Position numbers and translations under genes: made by a program
The notes under the pieces: generated by a model
What the model was told of the DNA's origin: nothing
What the model saw: the letters and a program-made list of their open reading frames with translations, nothing else
The model's database searches: none
Shown: positions 16,001 to 29,428 of the stretch, piece by piece
How positions within the stretch are numbered: the stretch's first letter is position 1
How the letters are laid out: each line of letters starts with the position of its first letter
From: Ptychodera flava
Taxonomy: Eukaryota > Hemichordata > Enteropneusta > Ptychoderidae
Direction of reading: 5' to 3'
Assembly (NCBI RefSeq): GCF_041260155.1
Contig: NC_091940.1
Coordinates: forward strand, 25,844,370-25,908,369
DNA: 64,000 nucleotides

Positions 16001-19000
16001 CTGAGGGAAAAATTACAATTTTGCATGATTTGTACTTTGCTCTATGACCTACACATATGTAATGATTGCCCACATATTTGTTACTTGTCAAGTGCCTGCA
16101 GTTGAACCCGTTAGAGATTTTTGTAGAGTTTTAAGCCTGCTTGATATCAGATACTGACAAAAATTGGACTGACACGTGAGTAAATTGATGACAGTCAGAT
16201 GGGAGGGCCAACCTTCCAAAGTCTACTACTATGAATATTTGTTTTTAATTTTCCTGTTAGGCTGTTTTAGTGAATATTGAGGAAGTTGTGGTTTAGCAAA
16301 TAAATTTTATCTCTTTTACAAGCAAAGAGCTAGGATTTTTAAAATCTCAGACAGAACATAACAACGTACATAGATGCGACAGAGTGTGTCCTTTAAGTCA
16401 CATTTCTGAACTTTTAAACTTGAGTCTATTCAAGAATTTCCAGAAATTTCCATGGCTCAAACTACTCAGGCCGAACAAAACAAAATTGTACTATTCCAAT
16501 AACCCAACCTACTCTATTTTTTACCTGCCGACCCTTAACTTTTTAGAGCTACGTAATCACGGAAGTAAAAAAAAAGAAAAGAACAAACCCGTAAAATCAT
16601 GCGTTCGTTACCCGGCATTTGATTTTTGCTTCAACGAGGATGTCGTTTATGTTCTTTTTTTTCTTTTATATGTATGATGCATTTTCTAGAAATGTTGTGG
16701 CCACCACCCTGGACCCCTGAAAAATGTATATTTAAAAATAAAAATATTTTGGAAAAAAATTCCCGCCAACCTACCTACCCTATTTTTGAAAATCATGTTA
16801 TCAGAACAGTACAATTTATTTTTTTTGACAAGTACAAAAAATCCCTGTGTCAAAGACAGCTTGCTTGAATCAGAGCTTGTCAGTGTAGCTTTGAAGGTAC
16901 ACTAGTCAAATATTATGTAAATAAAACTTTCAAGCCATCTCCTAGAATCATTGTAAGCATCGTAAATCATGTTAAATTATTTTCTTTTCATTGAAACCCA
17001 GGTTCCATTGCTAGGTTTACCTCTGAAGGCTTTGGCTGTCAGCGTGTATTTCTGTTTTACAGCATTTGCGTGCAGTCGGTACTTCTCCATCTTGCTTTCA
17101 GAAGGATTTGGAAAGAAGGCCCTGGTGAGTTCTTTCAGACTTTACTGCCTTGATATCCCCTTGCTTTATTCCTGAGTGGTATCATTATGATGGTATGTTT
17201 TTTGTGTAAGGTAGTTAACTCATGGATATTCTGAATGCTAAAAGAATGCATGGCAAAACTTCAGGGTGGATGATGACTTGCTACAGGAAATGTTGAAACA
17301 TTTCAAACATTAGGGCAGGAGTAAAGAGGCACTGCTGGTGTTTACCCTTATGAACACCTGTCAGTGTTTTTCTGATGATAGCAAAACATAACAGTGTAAA
17401 TAGTATCTCTTTGTTTCTCTAGGTGTGCCCGCTTATAATATTAATGCCAGTATTTACTGTACAATGTTCGTTATGTTAGCTCAGATAGTTACAGAGATAC
17501 AATTTTATGAAAATTTATGAAAAACCATATCAAATGTGTCCAAAATGTGTAAAATGTCAGAAATCAATACTTAAGAGCAATCTGTGAGGATAAAACCGTT
17601 TGTTTGTAACTTTTCCCGTTAGAGTTTACATCACTTGATTATACAAACACTTAAAATGCTTACCATGTGCATTTTGAAGATTTTCTGTAATTATTTCTTC
17701 TCAGCAATTTGTGTTGTCACCTCTGCTGGCCATGCTTCCAGTCGCCCTGTTGGCTGGTCTGATCTGGACATTGTCAGATGATGCCTTGTTGGAATCCAAG
17801 CCCGGCCTCTATTTACTGCTGCTGGGTACAGTTTCTACAAAGGTTCTCAACAAGCAGCTGGTAGGTTTTCCGGCATTTCATCATCAGTAGATTTGTCTCT
17901 GTATGTCACCCTAACACTACCCTCCATCACCCCATCACCCCCTACCCCCACCCCAGTTTGTGTAATGAATCATGATGTTATCATCATGGTACTTGTAGCC
18001 TGTTCCAATAGGCTGATTTGTAATGAAGTCACAGTTCTGTCCTGAAAATGCAAAAGTAAATATTTTTCCAAAGTTATTGATGAAGCTGTTGGATATCATT
18101 GATAAACTTAAAGGAGTAGCAAATTTGGCCCTAAGATAACAACCGTGTTCTGACTTTCACAATAAAAATCAGATATCCAATGATCTGACCACTAAGTGCA
18201 GCAATACATAAACGCACAAAAGGGAATAATTTGTCAGAATTTCTGTCAGCAGAAGCAAACATTGCACCTGGAAAGCTTTTTGTAGTATTCAGCAAACCAA
18301 CAATTGCAATCATCATTATCATCATGGGGTCCAATTATTCTCCACATGAAAATGTTACTTTAATCAAGCAATAGAACATTTATTGATGAGAAAAATAGGA
18401 ATTGAGCGATACAGACCAGCATCCTCTGACACTGTAAACTCTCTTCCTATTCTCAGATTGCTCTCCTGGTTAAAAGCGACATTGAGTACTTTGACTGTGT
18501 GCTGATTTGGCCAGTCCTGATGCTGCTCAACTTGTGTCTGAACAACGTGATCGATGAAGCTGTTGTCCTGTACATGTGTCTGGTGAGTCGTATGATGCAG
18601 CTATTTTCCGATGAAAGGATGGTCTATTGTTGCTTTGTAAAGTACCCACTCACTAATTGCCTAGATGATGTACAGCCAAACCTGTCATAGTAGATAGCCT
18701 TATAGAGTGATCACTCCTTATAGTTGTCACTCTGTGGCATTTCCGTACCATTTTACAAGTTACTAAGAGGCTCTCTACATTAACAGAACAGCCATCTTTC
18801 TTAAGTGGTGAGTAGCCACATTGGCACATATGTATGTATTCAGTTGTCAGTTCATTGCCCAAAATATTCAGGCTGATGTGCAGCGTCTCCGAAGCTGTTA
18901 TCCAATTGGGTGGCTTAATCTTACCATCCTAAGTTGCTGTGAACAGTGACAGTCGACCAATCTGATATAACCTTCTGAGCACACTGCACATCAGCCAAAA

Positions 19001-20083
19001 GATTTAACCATTAGTCTTTGCCAAAAATGTATGCAAATCACTTTACATCATTTACTGTCAAAAATCCATTAGGGAATGATTGGGGTAGTTCAAACAAATT
19101 TTGGAAAAAAAGCAAAGTTGAGATGATTTTCAAGAGATAAGACCACATTTAATAAAAATGTGTTTCTAGTAACTCAACCCTACCCAAGAAAAAACCTGCC
19201 AATCCTAGACATTTGCATTTAAAAAAAGTTTTGAGTAAATTTCCTAAATTTTACCATATGTTATGGATCTCAACCTGCAAAGATGAAAGTATGAAAGTAA
19301 AAATTTCCTGACCTATCTACCCAATTTTCAGAGGCATCTTACCAGAAACACAATTTTTTTCCATTTGGCCTAATTGCAGTTCTTACACTGGAGATCATCG
19401 AAGTACAATTCCTGAATTGAAGACCTGTTATTAAAATATAGTAACTCTGATATGAGGTTATTACGAAAATACTGCAAAGGATGCCCGAGGACATTGGCGC
19501 AGCCTATCGCTCGCAAAGCAGAGGGCGATGTGCAGTGCCAATGTCCAAGTGCATCCTTTGCGGTATTTTCGCGATAACCTATACATCTTACATTCATGAC
19601 TGGGGCGCCAAATGGACAGAATAATGACCATTTCCGTGCAATGTCAACAATTTTTCTTCTGATTTTAATATAGCGCAAGTGTGGAAAGCTGTCTCAGACG
19701 TGCTTCTGCAAGTTCTGGATTGTGTGTGTGCACACGTACGTACAGAGCGTGCACAAGACATGCTCTGGCACTCATCCAATGAGTCCCTTGCAACCATTCA
19801 ACAGTGAACATGCAGATACAGCTGCAGGGGATGGGGCGCCTTGAAACCGTACTTGTTATGGAACGGCGTTCCGTACGGCTTCTTTAGCACATGCTAAATT
19901 CTATTGTTCTCAAGGATAGATGTGTAATAATAACTCTGATATTGATGTATTCTTCTTTCTTTTCTCCAGATCATTTCCAGTATTGATGTGGCTTTTCACT
20001 CCGGAGTCGTCGTCAAACAGATGAGTGACTTCCTTGGAGTGGAATTGCTGAGAATTTCCCACAGAGCTGACAGAAAAGGCTAG
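10050..20083 (+). CDS. Choline/ethanolamine phosphotransferase, CEPT1/CHPT1 family
   Basis: Last step of the Kennedy pathway: transfers phosphocholine or phosphoethanolamine from its CDP form to diacylglycerol, in ER/Golgi membranes. Exons are 10050-10277, 10819-10966, 11848-11983, 15069-15153, 17002-17124, 17705-17860, 18457-18582 and 19970-20083 (TAG). All junctions are GT/AG and in phase, giving 371 residues (human CEPT1 416, CHPT1 406). Residues 96-121 carry the complete signature DxxDGxxARx8GxxxDxxxD, with D96, D99, D117 and D121. [10 protein letters not shown] near the N terminus and [18 protein letters not shown] near the C terminus match the family, and several hydrophobic segments are present. 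The middle is more diverged than in vertebrate enzymes. The ATG at 10050 is the first in frame, but an acceptor at 10024-10025 allows extra N-terminal residues from an unseen upstream exon. Substrate preference cannot be read from the sequence, so no symbol is given. Confidence 0.93.
10413..10497 (-). mobile_element. ~85-bp TTAA MITE (CTTTCACC family), copy 1
   Basis: TTAA lies on both sides (10409-10412 and 10498-10501). Read on the minus strand it begins GCCTTTCACCCCCAGTTCCC and ends in CCATGGTGGTG. Three further copies are on the plus strand near 49587, 50650 and 52327. It sits in intron 1 of the phosphotransferase gene. Confidence 0.8.
11984..17001. other. Phosphotransferase introns 3 and 4
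   Basis: Two long introns (11984-15068 and 15154-17001) around the 85-bp exon 15069-15153. No other gene is visible. In the second, 16440-16830 holds two loosely related C-rich blocks (AACCCAACCTACTCTATTTT and CCAACCTACCTACCCTATTT). Similar wording recurs near 19300 and 63770, so these may be old remnants of one repeat family; that is a weak inference. Confidence 0.4.
18670..18830. mobile_element. Possible pogo/Tigger-like MITE remnant
   Basis: It starts TACAGCCAAACCTGTCATAG, followed by a repetitive interior (CCTTATAGAGTGATCACTCC, TTATAGTTGTCACTCTGTGG). This resembles the ends of pogo/Tigger-derived elements, which start with CAG and duplicate TA. A clear matching right end was not found, so boundaries are approximate. 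Confidence 0.35.
19455..19580. mobile_element. Foldback (hairpin) element, 126 bp
   Basis: Arms of about 44 bp (19455-19498 and 19537-19580) are inverted copies. The left begins AGGTTATTACGAAAATACTG and the right, on the opposite strand, AGGTTATCGCGAAAATACCG; both continue CAAAGGATGC and run in to ACATTGGC. The roughly 38-bp loop is GC-rich. No convincing target duplication was seen. It lies in the last intron of the phosphotransferase gene. Confidence 0.75.
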
Positions 20084-20815
20084 ATCCATTTGTCATCAAA
20101 GATGTATCAGAGATGTGGCCATCAGAAGAGATGGGAGTAGTCGCTCATCGTCGCTCCCTCAAGCACTAACCGAGCTGTTTTACAGTACATCCAAGCCAGT
20201 AATTGAAGTCTGTGCAAATGTAGACATGTATGCAGTGCTACAAATTACCCACAATGCTTTTTTATTCGTAACCTTGAAGATTACACGCTGCTGTTTTACA
20301 TATTAGCATTGGTCATTGTTTAGGAAAAAGCTGGTGTTAATTTCATTTGTCATATCCATGACATTGGAGAAAATCATGTTGCTTTGTTTGATAAACAAGT
20401 GCAATTGGTCTCCCAAGTTTTCTGTATGCTATTCAGTTCTGCCTGGGACGTAGTGATCGGAAAATATTACTTAAACACTATTTCCTCTCAATGAAATGTA
20501 GTTTTTCAAATTATTGTAAACAGGAATCGGTAAGAATGGTGTTCTTAAAAGTATGTTTTCGGATTTTATAAAGCATGTCTATAATTTGTCTACATGACAA
20601 AGACATGACAGGTTTCACTGACTGAATCTCTGAGGGCTCAATTCCTGATGGATTGTGGGATATCTCCAGTACTGTGATGTACTTATACACTTTAACAATG
20701 ATATGAGAGAATGGATTCTGAGGGTGTGTTCAGAAATACCAGTGTACTCATAACCTTCAATTTCATGTGCTCACAGTTAGAACCGTGTTTTGGACAACCT
20801 GCTATTTATTTTTTA

Positions 20816-20930
20816 CCTTCTCGTGTCTATTTATAGACAGAGAAGGTATTAGAGTTGAAAACCAATATGCTGCTGTCAAGAACTTCCGTCTGTCAAGACT
20901 TCCGTCTGTCAAGATCCGTTGACGGCATGC
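20816..20930. repeat. Short hairpin followed by a CTTCCGTCTGTCAAGA tandem repeat
   Basis: ACCTTCTCGTGTCTAT pairs with ATAGACAGAGAAGGT about the centre of the motif (20816-20849, one bulge). It is followed by about three copies of CTTCCGTCTGTCAAGA ending near 20922. The combination looks like the end of a repeat, but no partner end was located. Confidence 0.5.
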
Positions 20931-22630
20931 CATTGTGATGGGTCATATCATAAACTGGTGGGGGTGTTCATGGCTCAGGTTGAGGTGTGGGAGAACGATT
21001 TTGAGCTATGACAAAAATCAAAAGGGACTTAGCGGCATAGCCACAGTGTTAAGCCTTTCTCCAAGGTTTCTTAGTTGACTACAATCTATTACAGACTACT
21101 GAGCTGACGTTAGGGGTACTCACTTTGTGTTTGCTCACTCTGTGAGCGCTAGTGTTTGGTACTGAGTTGCGTGGATATCCCCTCATGGCCTCACGTGATC
21201 TGGGCCTGTTGCATAATCTGCAGAGATGATCATATGCCTCCGAATCTGAAAACTGTCATTGTGTAAGCCTGTTGGCATTTTCCTTGCATTTTTCTCATTT
21301 AATTTTGCAAAATATCGGCGAGTACCTCAATATTTCAAGATAACCCTTTCTTCCCAATCGTTTCCTGGAGTTTCAGAGTCATATGAACGAAAATGAGTGA
21401 AAGTTTTAGACAGGAAAATCGGACGTCGGCCATGTTCAATGTTTACAGTACAATCAGAAGTTTACGTGGAGGAATTAACCAACAAACACAGGAGTGTTCA
21501 TGATGCCCGCCCTCTAGAGGCAGACCCTCCTATATGAAGTACCACATTTGATGCTTGTGGAAAGCTTGACCACACAATGGAGCATTTAAACTTTTAGAAA
21601 ATGACAAACTGAATAAGAAGGTATTCCGAAAATGTCAAATACTGAGGAAAAATGCGCAAATATTCAAAATAAACAGTTTAACTGATAGGTCAGCTATAAA
21701 AACAATGAAAATGTTTATGATCAAAAGTTTTTGAGATGTGCACATTTTAACAAATACAGAAATTATTAACATTATAAATATAAGACCAAACTATTTTTTC
21801 AGGGATGGGACAGGTTGGAAATGAGGGGTGAGAGACAAAGGCACTCCTATTGCTGCATGTGGATGCAGCCACACCATTTCATTTACAGCATACTTATTCA
21901 CTGTGTTGTGTTCAAGTTCCATATTGTACTGACTGTCATACAAGGATAACATAAGCAAATCAAATCAAATTAGAAAAGGATCAATGCTGTTGTGTGGATT
22001 TTGCTGAACATGGCTGATATTTCGCCATATATATTTGGTATCCAGCAAAGGCATATTTTGATGTAAGTCAAAATTAACACTACATTGCTGACAATATATT
22101 TTACCGTTTCTGCATGAATTTTTCTTTTTAAATTATAGTATATCAGTACTTCAAACAGATTAACAGTTATCGTGATGTCAACCCATAATTTTACATCACA
22201 AAGACTGTAATTCTGCCAATTTTTTTTGTTTTTCAGTCATTTTATAAATTTTGCACTGCACAAGATGATTGAACAAATTGCAATGTTTGAATTTGTAAAC
22301 TCAAAGAATAAAAATCCTTTGGTCACAAATTAAATTATTTTTTGAAAAGAAATTTACTCTTAAACACTTTTAGCATATATTCTTTACACGGTCATGTATT
22401 TCAAGGAAAATATGCCTATTAAAAAAAGTAATTTCTTCACTTTCAATTTTTTTTCAATACTATGACAATTATCACCATGAGGTTATACAAACACAAGACC
22501 AGATAGGCGTTTTTCATCATTTCCACAGGACTCTTTGGAAAATCCATTAAAAACAGTTAAAAGTGACTGGAAATGATCACTTGGTATACATTTAATTTAC
22601 AGATGCCAGGTTGTGTATTTCACATGCACT

Positions 22631-22730
22631 CAGGTCAGTAAGGAAGTGTGTCATTACTATTTTGGACTGTTAATTCTTATCAGGTCAGTAAGGAAGTGTG
22701 TCATTACTATTTTGGACTGTTAATTCTTAT
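22631..22730. repeat. Exact 50-bp tandem duplication
   Basis: Positions 22631-22680 and 22681-22730 are identical, each beginning CAGGTCAGTAAGGAAGTGTG. The absence of any difference means a very recent duplication or an assembly artefact. Confidence 0.97.
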
Positions 22731-23347
22731 TTCTGAATTGTTTAACTTTTTTCCACATTGAACTATCTTTAGGCAGTTTATACAGTAGCTTAGAATTTTT
22801 TTGATTGATGTATTTAATCATCTTTTGGGTTCTTTGGGTCCATATCCCACCTCATGCCCCTACATCATCAACTATTTACCAACAACTCCATGCCAACAAC
22901 CAATTACCTGACCTGGCCACACATTAGAGAAGGTACAGCGTCATTGACGGTATTTTATTTATTGTCCAAGGTGTAGCATTACCCAGAAAGTACTAAATTT
23001 CTGTATTTTCATTAACAGATATGGGAGAAATATTGTGATCAGTTTTCATCCTCAACTTTTTACCATCAATTAGGGTATGAATAATGTCAATTAATATAAA
23101 ACAAAAACATTTTTATTTAAAATACTTGAATTTTGACTTTATGGCTTTTTTGAACTGTCAAAGAAAACTTGTTTTGGAAATTTTCTCCAGGATATTTTTA
23201 GTTGGGGAGCAAATTCCCAAAAATGACTGTAATACAATAGTTCATCCATTCTGAAGTTGTATTGCTTGGGAGAAGATAATATGGAAACGCTGCTCTGGAG
23301 GATGACTTCGAGAAGAAGACTGGACAAACGTTTGAAGAAGACTGGGG

Positions 23348-23505
23348 CGACAATAAAAGATATGTATTTTCATCTATTGTGAATCTTAAAAATATCACCA
23401 CAGTAATAGGCAAAGTATGTATTCTGAAAAGGTGATTTTCATCAATTATGACTCTTAAATTACTCATATTATCACAGTAATAGGCAAAGTATGTATTTTG
23501 ATAAG
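23348..23505. repeat. Imperfect ~73-bp tandem repeat, two units
   Basis: Both units share a TTTTCATC block, CACAGTAATAGGCAAAG and TATGTATT, with small insertions between them. No coding content. Confidence 0.6.
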
Positions 23506-24401
23506 TATACTGTTGTCGTGACAAGATCAGTGTAGATGCTAATATCAGTAGGATTGTATTAATGATATCGTTAATTTTAGGGAACTTATGTTGCTGAGCA
23601 AAAAATGTGACAAAAAGTACAAAACAGCAGGTGTTGCCCAGTTACAGCTTAAACTTGCTTTCATAGTGTGGTTTGACTCATTTACAAGGCATTTAGGTAC
23701 AGTGCGTGAAAACTTAAATGTACGTTATTGTTCCTTTCCTGAGTAGATTTTCACTGAACAGTGACAGTGTGATTTTTCTGTGCACAAGGTTGGACTTTTT
23801 CAACAGTGAGCTGGCTATAAGCCTTCAAGAAGATGTGTTTTTTTCCAACTCACAGAAATGTAAAAACTCAGAGCAATTAATGCATGCATTATGCTGCTGG
23901 CAAGCTTTTTTTAACAAATGTAATATATGGTTTTTCAAGAGACAACTTGCGCGGCAAAAAATTGTGTTCTGAAATAGCAGATAACTACTCAGATTTCTTT
24001 TTTATTGTGATGACTTAGAAATTGAACGTAGGATTGAAAAGATTCTAGTAGCAGACTCTGTATGGTTTATTTACGTGTATTTTCAATGAAATGTCTTTTG
24101 CCCTGAACTTGTTAACATCAAAGGGTAATATTACATGCCTTGAATATAGAATGTCTCATGTGCGGCAAGATTCAAGGGCAACATGTTGGTAATGTAGCTT
24201 GCCGCATAGTCATATTTGACTCAAACTGACCTGAATTATTTTCAACTCAATAACTTCAGGATTTAAAAATAGTAGTAAAATTACATGATTGAAACAGCTA
24301 ATACAGCGTTTTACGAAAAAATTATGCAAGAAAAATCAAACTGTATTCCTGTGCTGTGATGAAAAAAATCATTCTATTTTTTTACTTTAATGGAAATAAA
24401 G

Positions 24402-24577
24402 TACAGTGAAACCTGTCTAAACCAAACCCTGTCTAAACTGGAAACCTGTCTAAACTGAACCCTTTTCCAAGTCCCATTCTAATAGAACTCTATGGTAAAA
24501 GGACCTCTATAAACCAAACACCTCTCCAAACCGAACAATTTTCTGAGTCCCTTTAGGGTTCAGTTTTAACAGGTTTA
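24402..24577. mobile_element. pogo/Tigger-like short element
   Basis: The left end is TACAGTGAAACCTGTCTAAA. The right end, on the opposite strand, is TAAACCTGTTAAAACTGAAC. Both continue into an AAC-CCT motif, and the interior repeats CTGTCTAAAC and CTCTCCAAACCGAAC. CAG-started ends next to TA are typical of pogo/Tigger relatives. The right terminus is shortened and there is no coding capacity. Confidence 0.55.
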
Positions 24578-27500
24578 ATTGCCTGTAAATGTCATTTGCA
24601 TATAAACCTAAACATTTTGAGTGAAAATTATGTGAAAGAGGTGTGAAATAAAACCATCACAGCCCAAACAATGTACTTTCGAGGCAGAAGGTTATTTTGC
24701 CCTTCTAACATCAGACAAATGTTCGCTTGCCCTCTGACACATCAGTTTTTCTTGCCATATATGTAATGTTTGAATGACGCTCAGTTTGTACTGTGGTGTG
24801 ATACCATGATTTTTCATCAATTCTACTGAAATCATAGCTAGGACTAGCCCTCTTTGAGGCTGACGTCTACTTTCCTCCAGGGCTTCTATTATTAAATAAG
24901 CAGAATTGTACCTGTATGAAGTGAGTTTTGAAATAGGTTTTGTTATCTTGCCATAATTTTTCTGCTGTGCCCAAGATGTGCCATTAGCATGATTGCAATA
25001 TGTTCAGCTTTGTATCATGAGTAATATCAGATGTACAGTTGGTTTTGTAATTATCCTTGTCTATTCTATGCTAGTGTTGCTTCCTTCTCGCAACGCAAGA
25101 AAAGAATTAACAATGGTATAGATCAGATTTGTAGCGTAGGTTACAAATAATTCAACTTTTTTGAGATGATAACACCATCTTGGTCCGTTCATCCTCAATC
25201 CCACCGATAAAATTATCATTTCATGGTGTTCTTCAGTAGACTAGAAAGTTTGCAGTGGAAAGTTATTGGTTGCATTCCAGAGAGACATAGAGCCTCAAAT
25301 GTAAAAGTCCTTTCTTTATGCAGTGCTCTTCTGACAATCGATTCCTATATTGTGTATGATGTCATTGCAGAGCCCTCTGTGTCGCTGTATTGTTTTTCCT
25401 TTCTTTTTAAGAGTACCATAGTGGTTTGCCACACAATGGGTCAAGGATATGTGTTCTTTGAGCTCTGGTCATATTTTTGTTCTAATGCTATACCAATAAG
25501 ATTATCAAATATAGATTATTAAAAAAGATTTCAGGTGTTCAGTATCTGTAATGCAAGCTCAACCGCAGATCTCTTTCACATATGGCAACAATTTTGAGGT
25601 TTTGATGTTGTATCATTATTTTCAGTCAAATGTGTAGGGAAAGATGTTGAAAGTCAGACGAATGAATGAGGGTGCTCTGTACCAAAGTGAAAAAGCACCA
25701 CCATCTATGAATCCACTGCTTTGAGGTAGTGATGACAGGGCCGTGAGGGAGTTTGGAAAAATAAAATTTGAAAACTTGGGATGTGAAACACTTTGGGCTA
25801 TCAACAGTGTATTTACTGATTCTAATTTTACAGTTGTAATACCTAAGCATTTTACATTGAACTTTGCTGCCAGTAATTTTGGTCACACTCATTGATGTGC
25901 ATAAAGTTAATAAAGGATTTAAAATTAATGTTCTTTGTGTATGCTTCTTTTGACCTAACCTGTCGTATACATCTAGTTCCTGCAAAGGAACAATCACATT
26001 GCCCTTACATCATGCAGCCTTCAGTATTTTTCCTAAACACCGTTACAGTGTGTCTTTGTTTCATTGCCAGTGGAAAGAATAAATACCACTTGATGTTCTC
26101 AATTAGAAGCTCTTGTTTGCTACTCAACTTGGCTCTACTGTTTAGATTAGTGTAGGTACGCTTTGCAAGCTGGTGTGCACACTGCCAGTGCTTTTGTATT
26201 GCTTTGACTTTACTTGGAGTCTGTCTTAGCCAATCCTTCAGATCAGGCTTATCAGTGTAGAGTAGAGATAGGAATCACTCACCAACTGCATAGGGAACCA
26301 CTGGGACTTGGAAAGTTAAAACTTTTTAGATGTATGCTGGCTTTGTGTGCAGTTAGCAATTATTTATTGACCAGACATTATTAAATGTATTTGTAAATCA
26401 GAGTCCCAGACCCTGTACATCAATTCTGTACCATATACACTAGTGAAAATAGGGACAGATTTTATTAATAAAGCTTTCTGAGAGTCAAACATTGAGTACT
26501 CAAGTAGAACTCCACTCATAGCAGGAAAGTAATACAAAGAACAGTTGATAAACACCATTGATGTTATATACCCATTTCCTCAGGTACAATTCTTCTACCA
26601 AGTTATTCTTGCTATGAGTTCAGATACTCATCCAAAGAAGTGTTCCCAAGGTACATGTATTAAGCTACCAACACGTGACCAAGATGAAGAGTTTTCATTG
26701 GGCAATAAAACCAGGAGAAGTCTTGAGACTCATAGTCTGCAAAGTTCAACCATAGTTTGTTTAGTACATGCTTAAAAGGGTACACATCTAGCTTGTGTAA
26801 TACAAGCACGCGCTTTTTTATTTTACGTTTTTCTTGTAAAACTGATAAACATGTCGAAATATCTGTTTCCTGAGGGATGACATGGTTCACTGGTTGAATT
26901 TAGCATATGCTCAAACAAAAATCTTCTTTTTATTGCCAATTGCAAAGTAAAACTTCCACAAATAGTATAGTGCAGTTATACAAGAAGTTTTAGAGCCAGA
27001 AAAAATAGCTAAGCCGTCAAATCAAGGCTGACTCCAACTATTCAGACATAGGTATCGCTGACATTTTATTCAACTATTAGGCACAGTATAACAACTTAAA
27101 TGTAGCATATCAGAAACAGTGATTACATCAGAGTTTAACACTGAATTTGTAATTCAGATTACTTCCTACAACCTATACCAATTGGAATCATCATGCTATC
27201 AAGGCCATCTTTCATTCTTTATATCAGAGTCTATTTCTGAATCGAAGTGCTCCGGTTTACACATACCACAATGCGATTTCTTATGTTAGAGAACTTATAT
27301 TACAGTTGTGAAAGTGTTCTGGCCCATGCAAACAGGTGTTTTGACAGCAAGGTCTAGTTGCAGTAGATGAGGATAACTGTCATAGTTCTTGGTCTCGGTA
27401 TTCTTAAAAATATATAAACACGGTTATCTATATGATATGTCTACATGTACATAGCAGAACAATAAGATTACGTAAATGTCGTAATTCAGAAGGTGCTCCT

Positions 27501-28641
27501 ACAGCGATGTTCCAATATTCACCGTTGAGGGCGCACAGCATGGTGTTGGATGTTAGCTACCGATGTTATAGTTGTTGATGCTAATGATTCGCTACTAAAC
27601 TCTCAAATGTACATTAAAACCATCATTCAGACTAAATTGAACTCTACCAATTATTTTTCATAGAAAGCGGTTGCTTTTAAATGCTGAAAAATGTTTCAAG
27701 ACAAATGAATGTAACATTAAATCTTGGGATCCGGGAATAGGTAGAGAGTTGCTATCCAACTTTTTTACATTCCAGTTGTTGATATTTTTTGGGGGATCAG
27801 CAAAGGATAAATACTTTTGCTATAGAATGACTAGTTTTTACAGCGACGTGAACTGAAAAATTATCATGTTTGCAGAAAGCATTTTGTAGCAGTTTTTGCT
27901 CTGCAGATTTACCGCATATGTGTCCATCCCCTCCAAGATATAATATTCGACTCTTAGGCATTTTTGGAAAGGAAAACAACGATTCCCTTCGTCTTACATT
28001 TGCACAAATAGACCAGATTCATAATATTTGTTCATTTTCTTCCCAAATTTTTCTGACACCCAACGTGGTGTTGTGATATGGAGTGTTGCATTATCCCGAT
28101 GGTGTGACGTTTGATTCACTGAAGTTGTGTCAATTATGCAAATTAACACCGTTATCTAATAGCTGTGATTTTCTAGGTATTACCATCACTAGTAATTCTG
28201 TTGTGCTTTTAAAAGAAAGTTTCGAAATGCTTGTCGTTCAACTTATCAACACAATCTGTATAAATGTGCAATGTCCAATGTAAAACACTATCTCAGTCCA
28301 GACAACCTGCATTCATTTGACAAGAACAAGACTACGTACTGCACACAATACGTTATGCTAGCATGGCTGATAATACTTTCCACTGTAATGTGAAGAACAA
28401 GAAGAAAAAATGTAATTGTTTTACAGAACAAAAACAATATTTGTGTAAATATTATTGAAACATACAGCTATTGACCTTCAAATATTCGTAAGAGTAATGT
28501 CAGTGAACTCCTGTTCAAAAGTGAAAAAAACCACATCGCGAATGTCAACAATGATATACAAGACAAGCGCAACATGAGACGCCCATTTGCAAATATGGCA
28601 GTGTAAAATATGTTAGATATTTTTGTGTGATTTGTCGATAT

Positions 28642-29428
<787 letters not shown>

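Larger units (their letters stand above)
20084..28620. other. Phosphotransferase 3' UTR and intergenic spacer
   Basis: No coding exon is recognised. Candidate poly(A) signals AATAAA are at 21668-21673 and 22307-22312, but the UTR end is unknown. The stretch holds a hairpin with short tandem repeats (20816-20930), an exact 50-bp duplication (22631-22730), a loose ~73-bp tandem repeat (23348-23505) and a pogo-like element (24402-24577). I see nothing else in 24578-28620. Confidence 0.6.

Noticed and set aside
18112-18359. TTAA-flanked segment (18108-18111 and 18360-18363) in a phosphotransferase intron
   Set aside because: The ends AGGAGTAGC and AGTAACATT are too dissimilar to call inverted repeats, and TTAA is frequent in AT-rich DNA.
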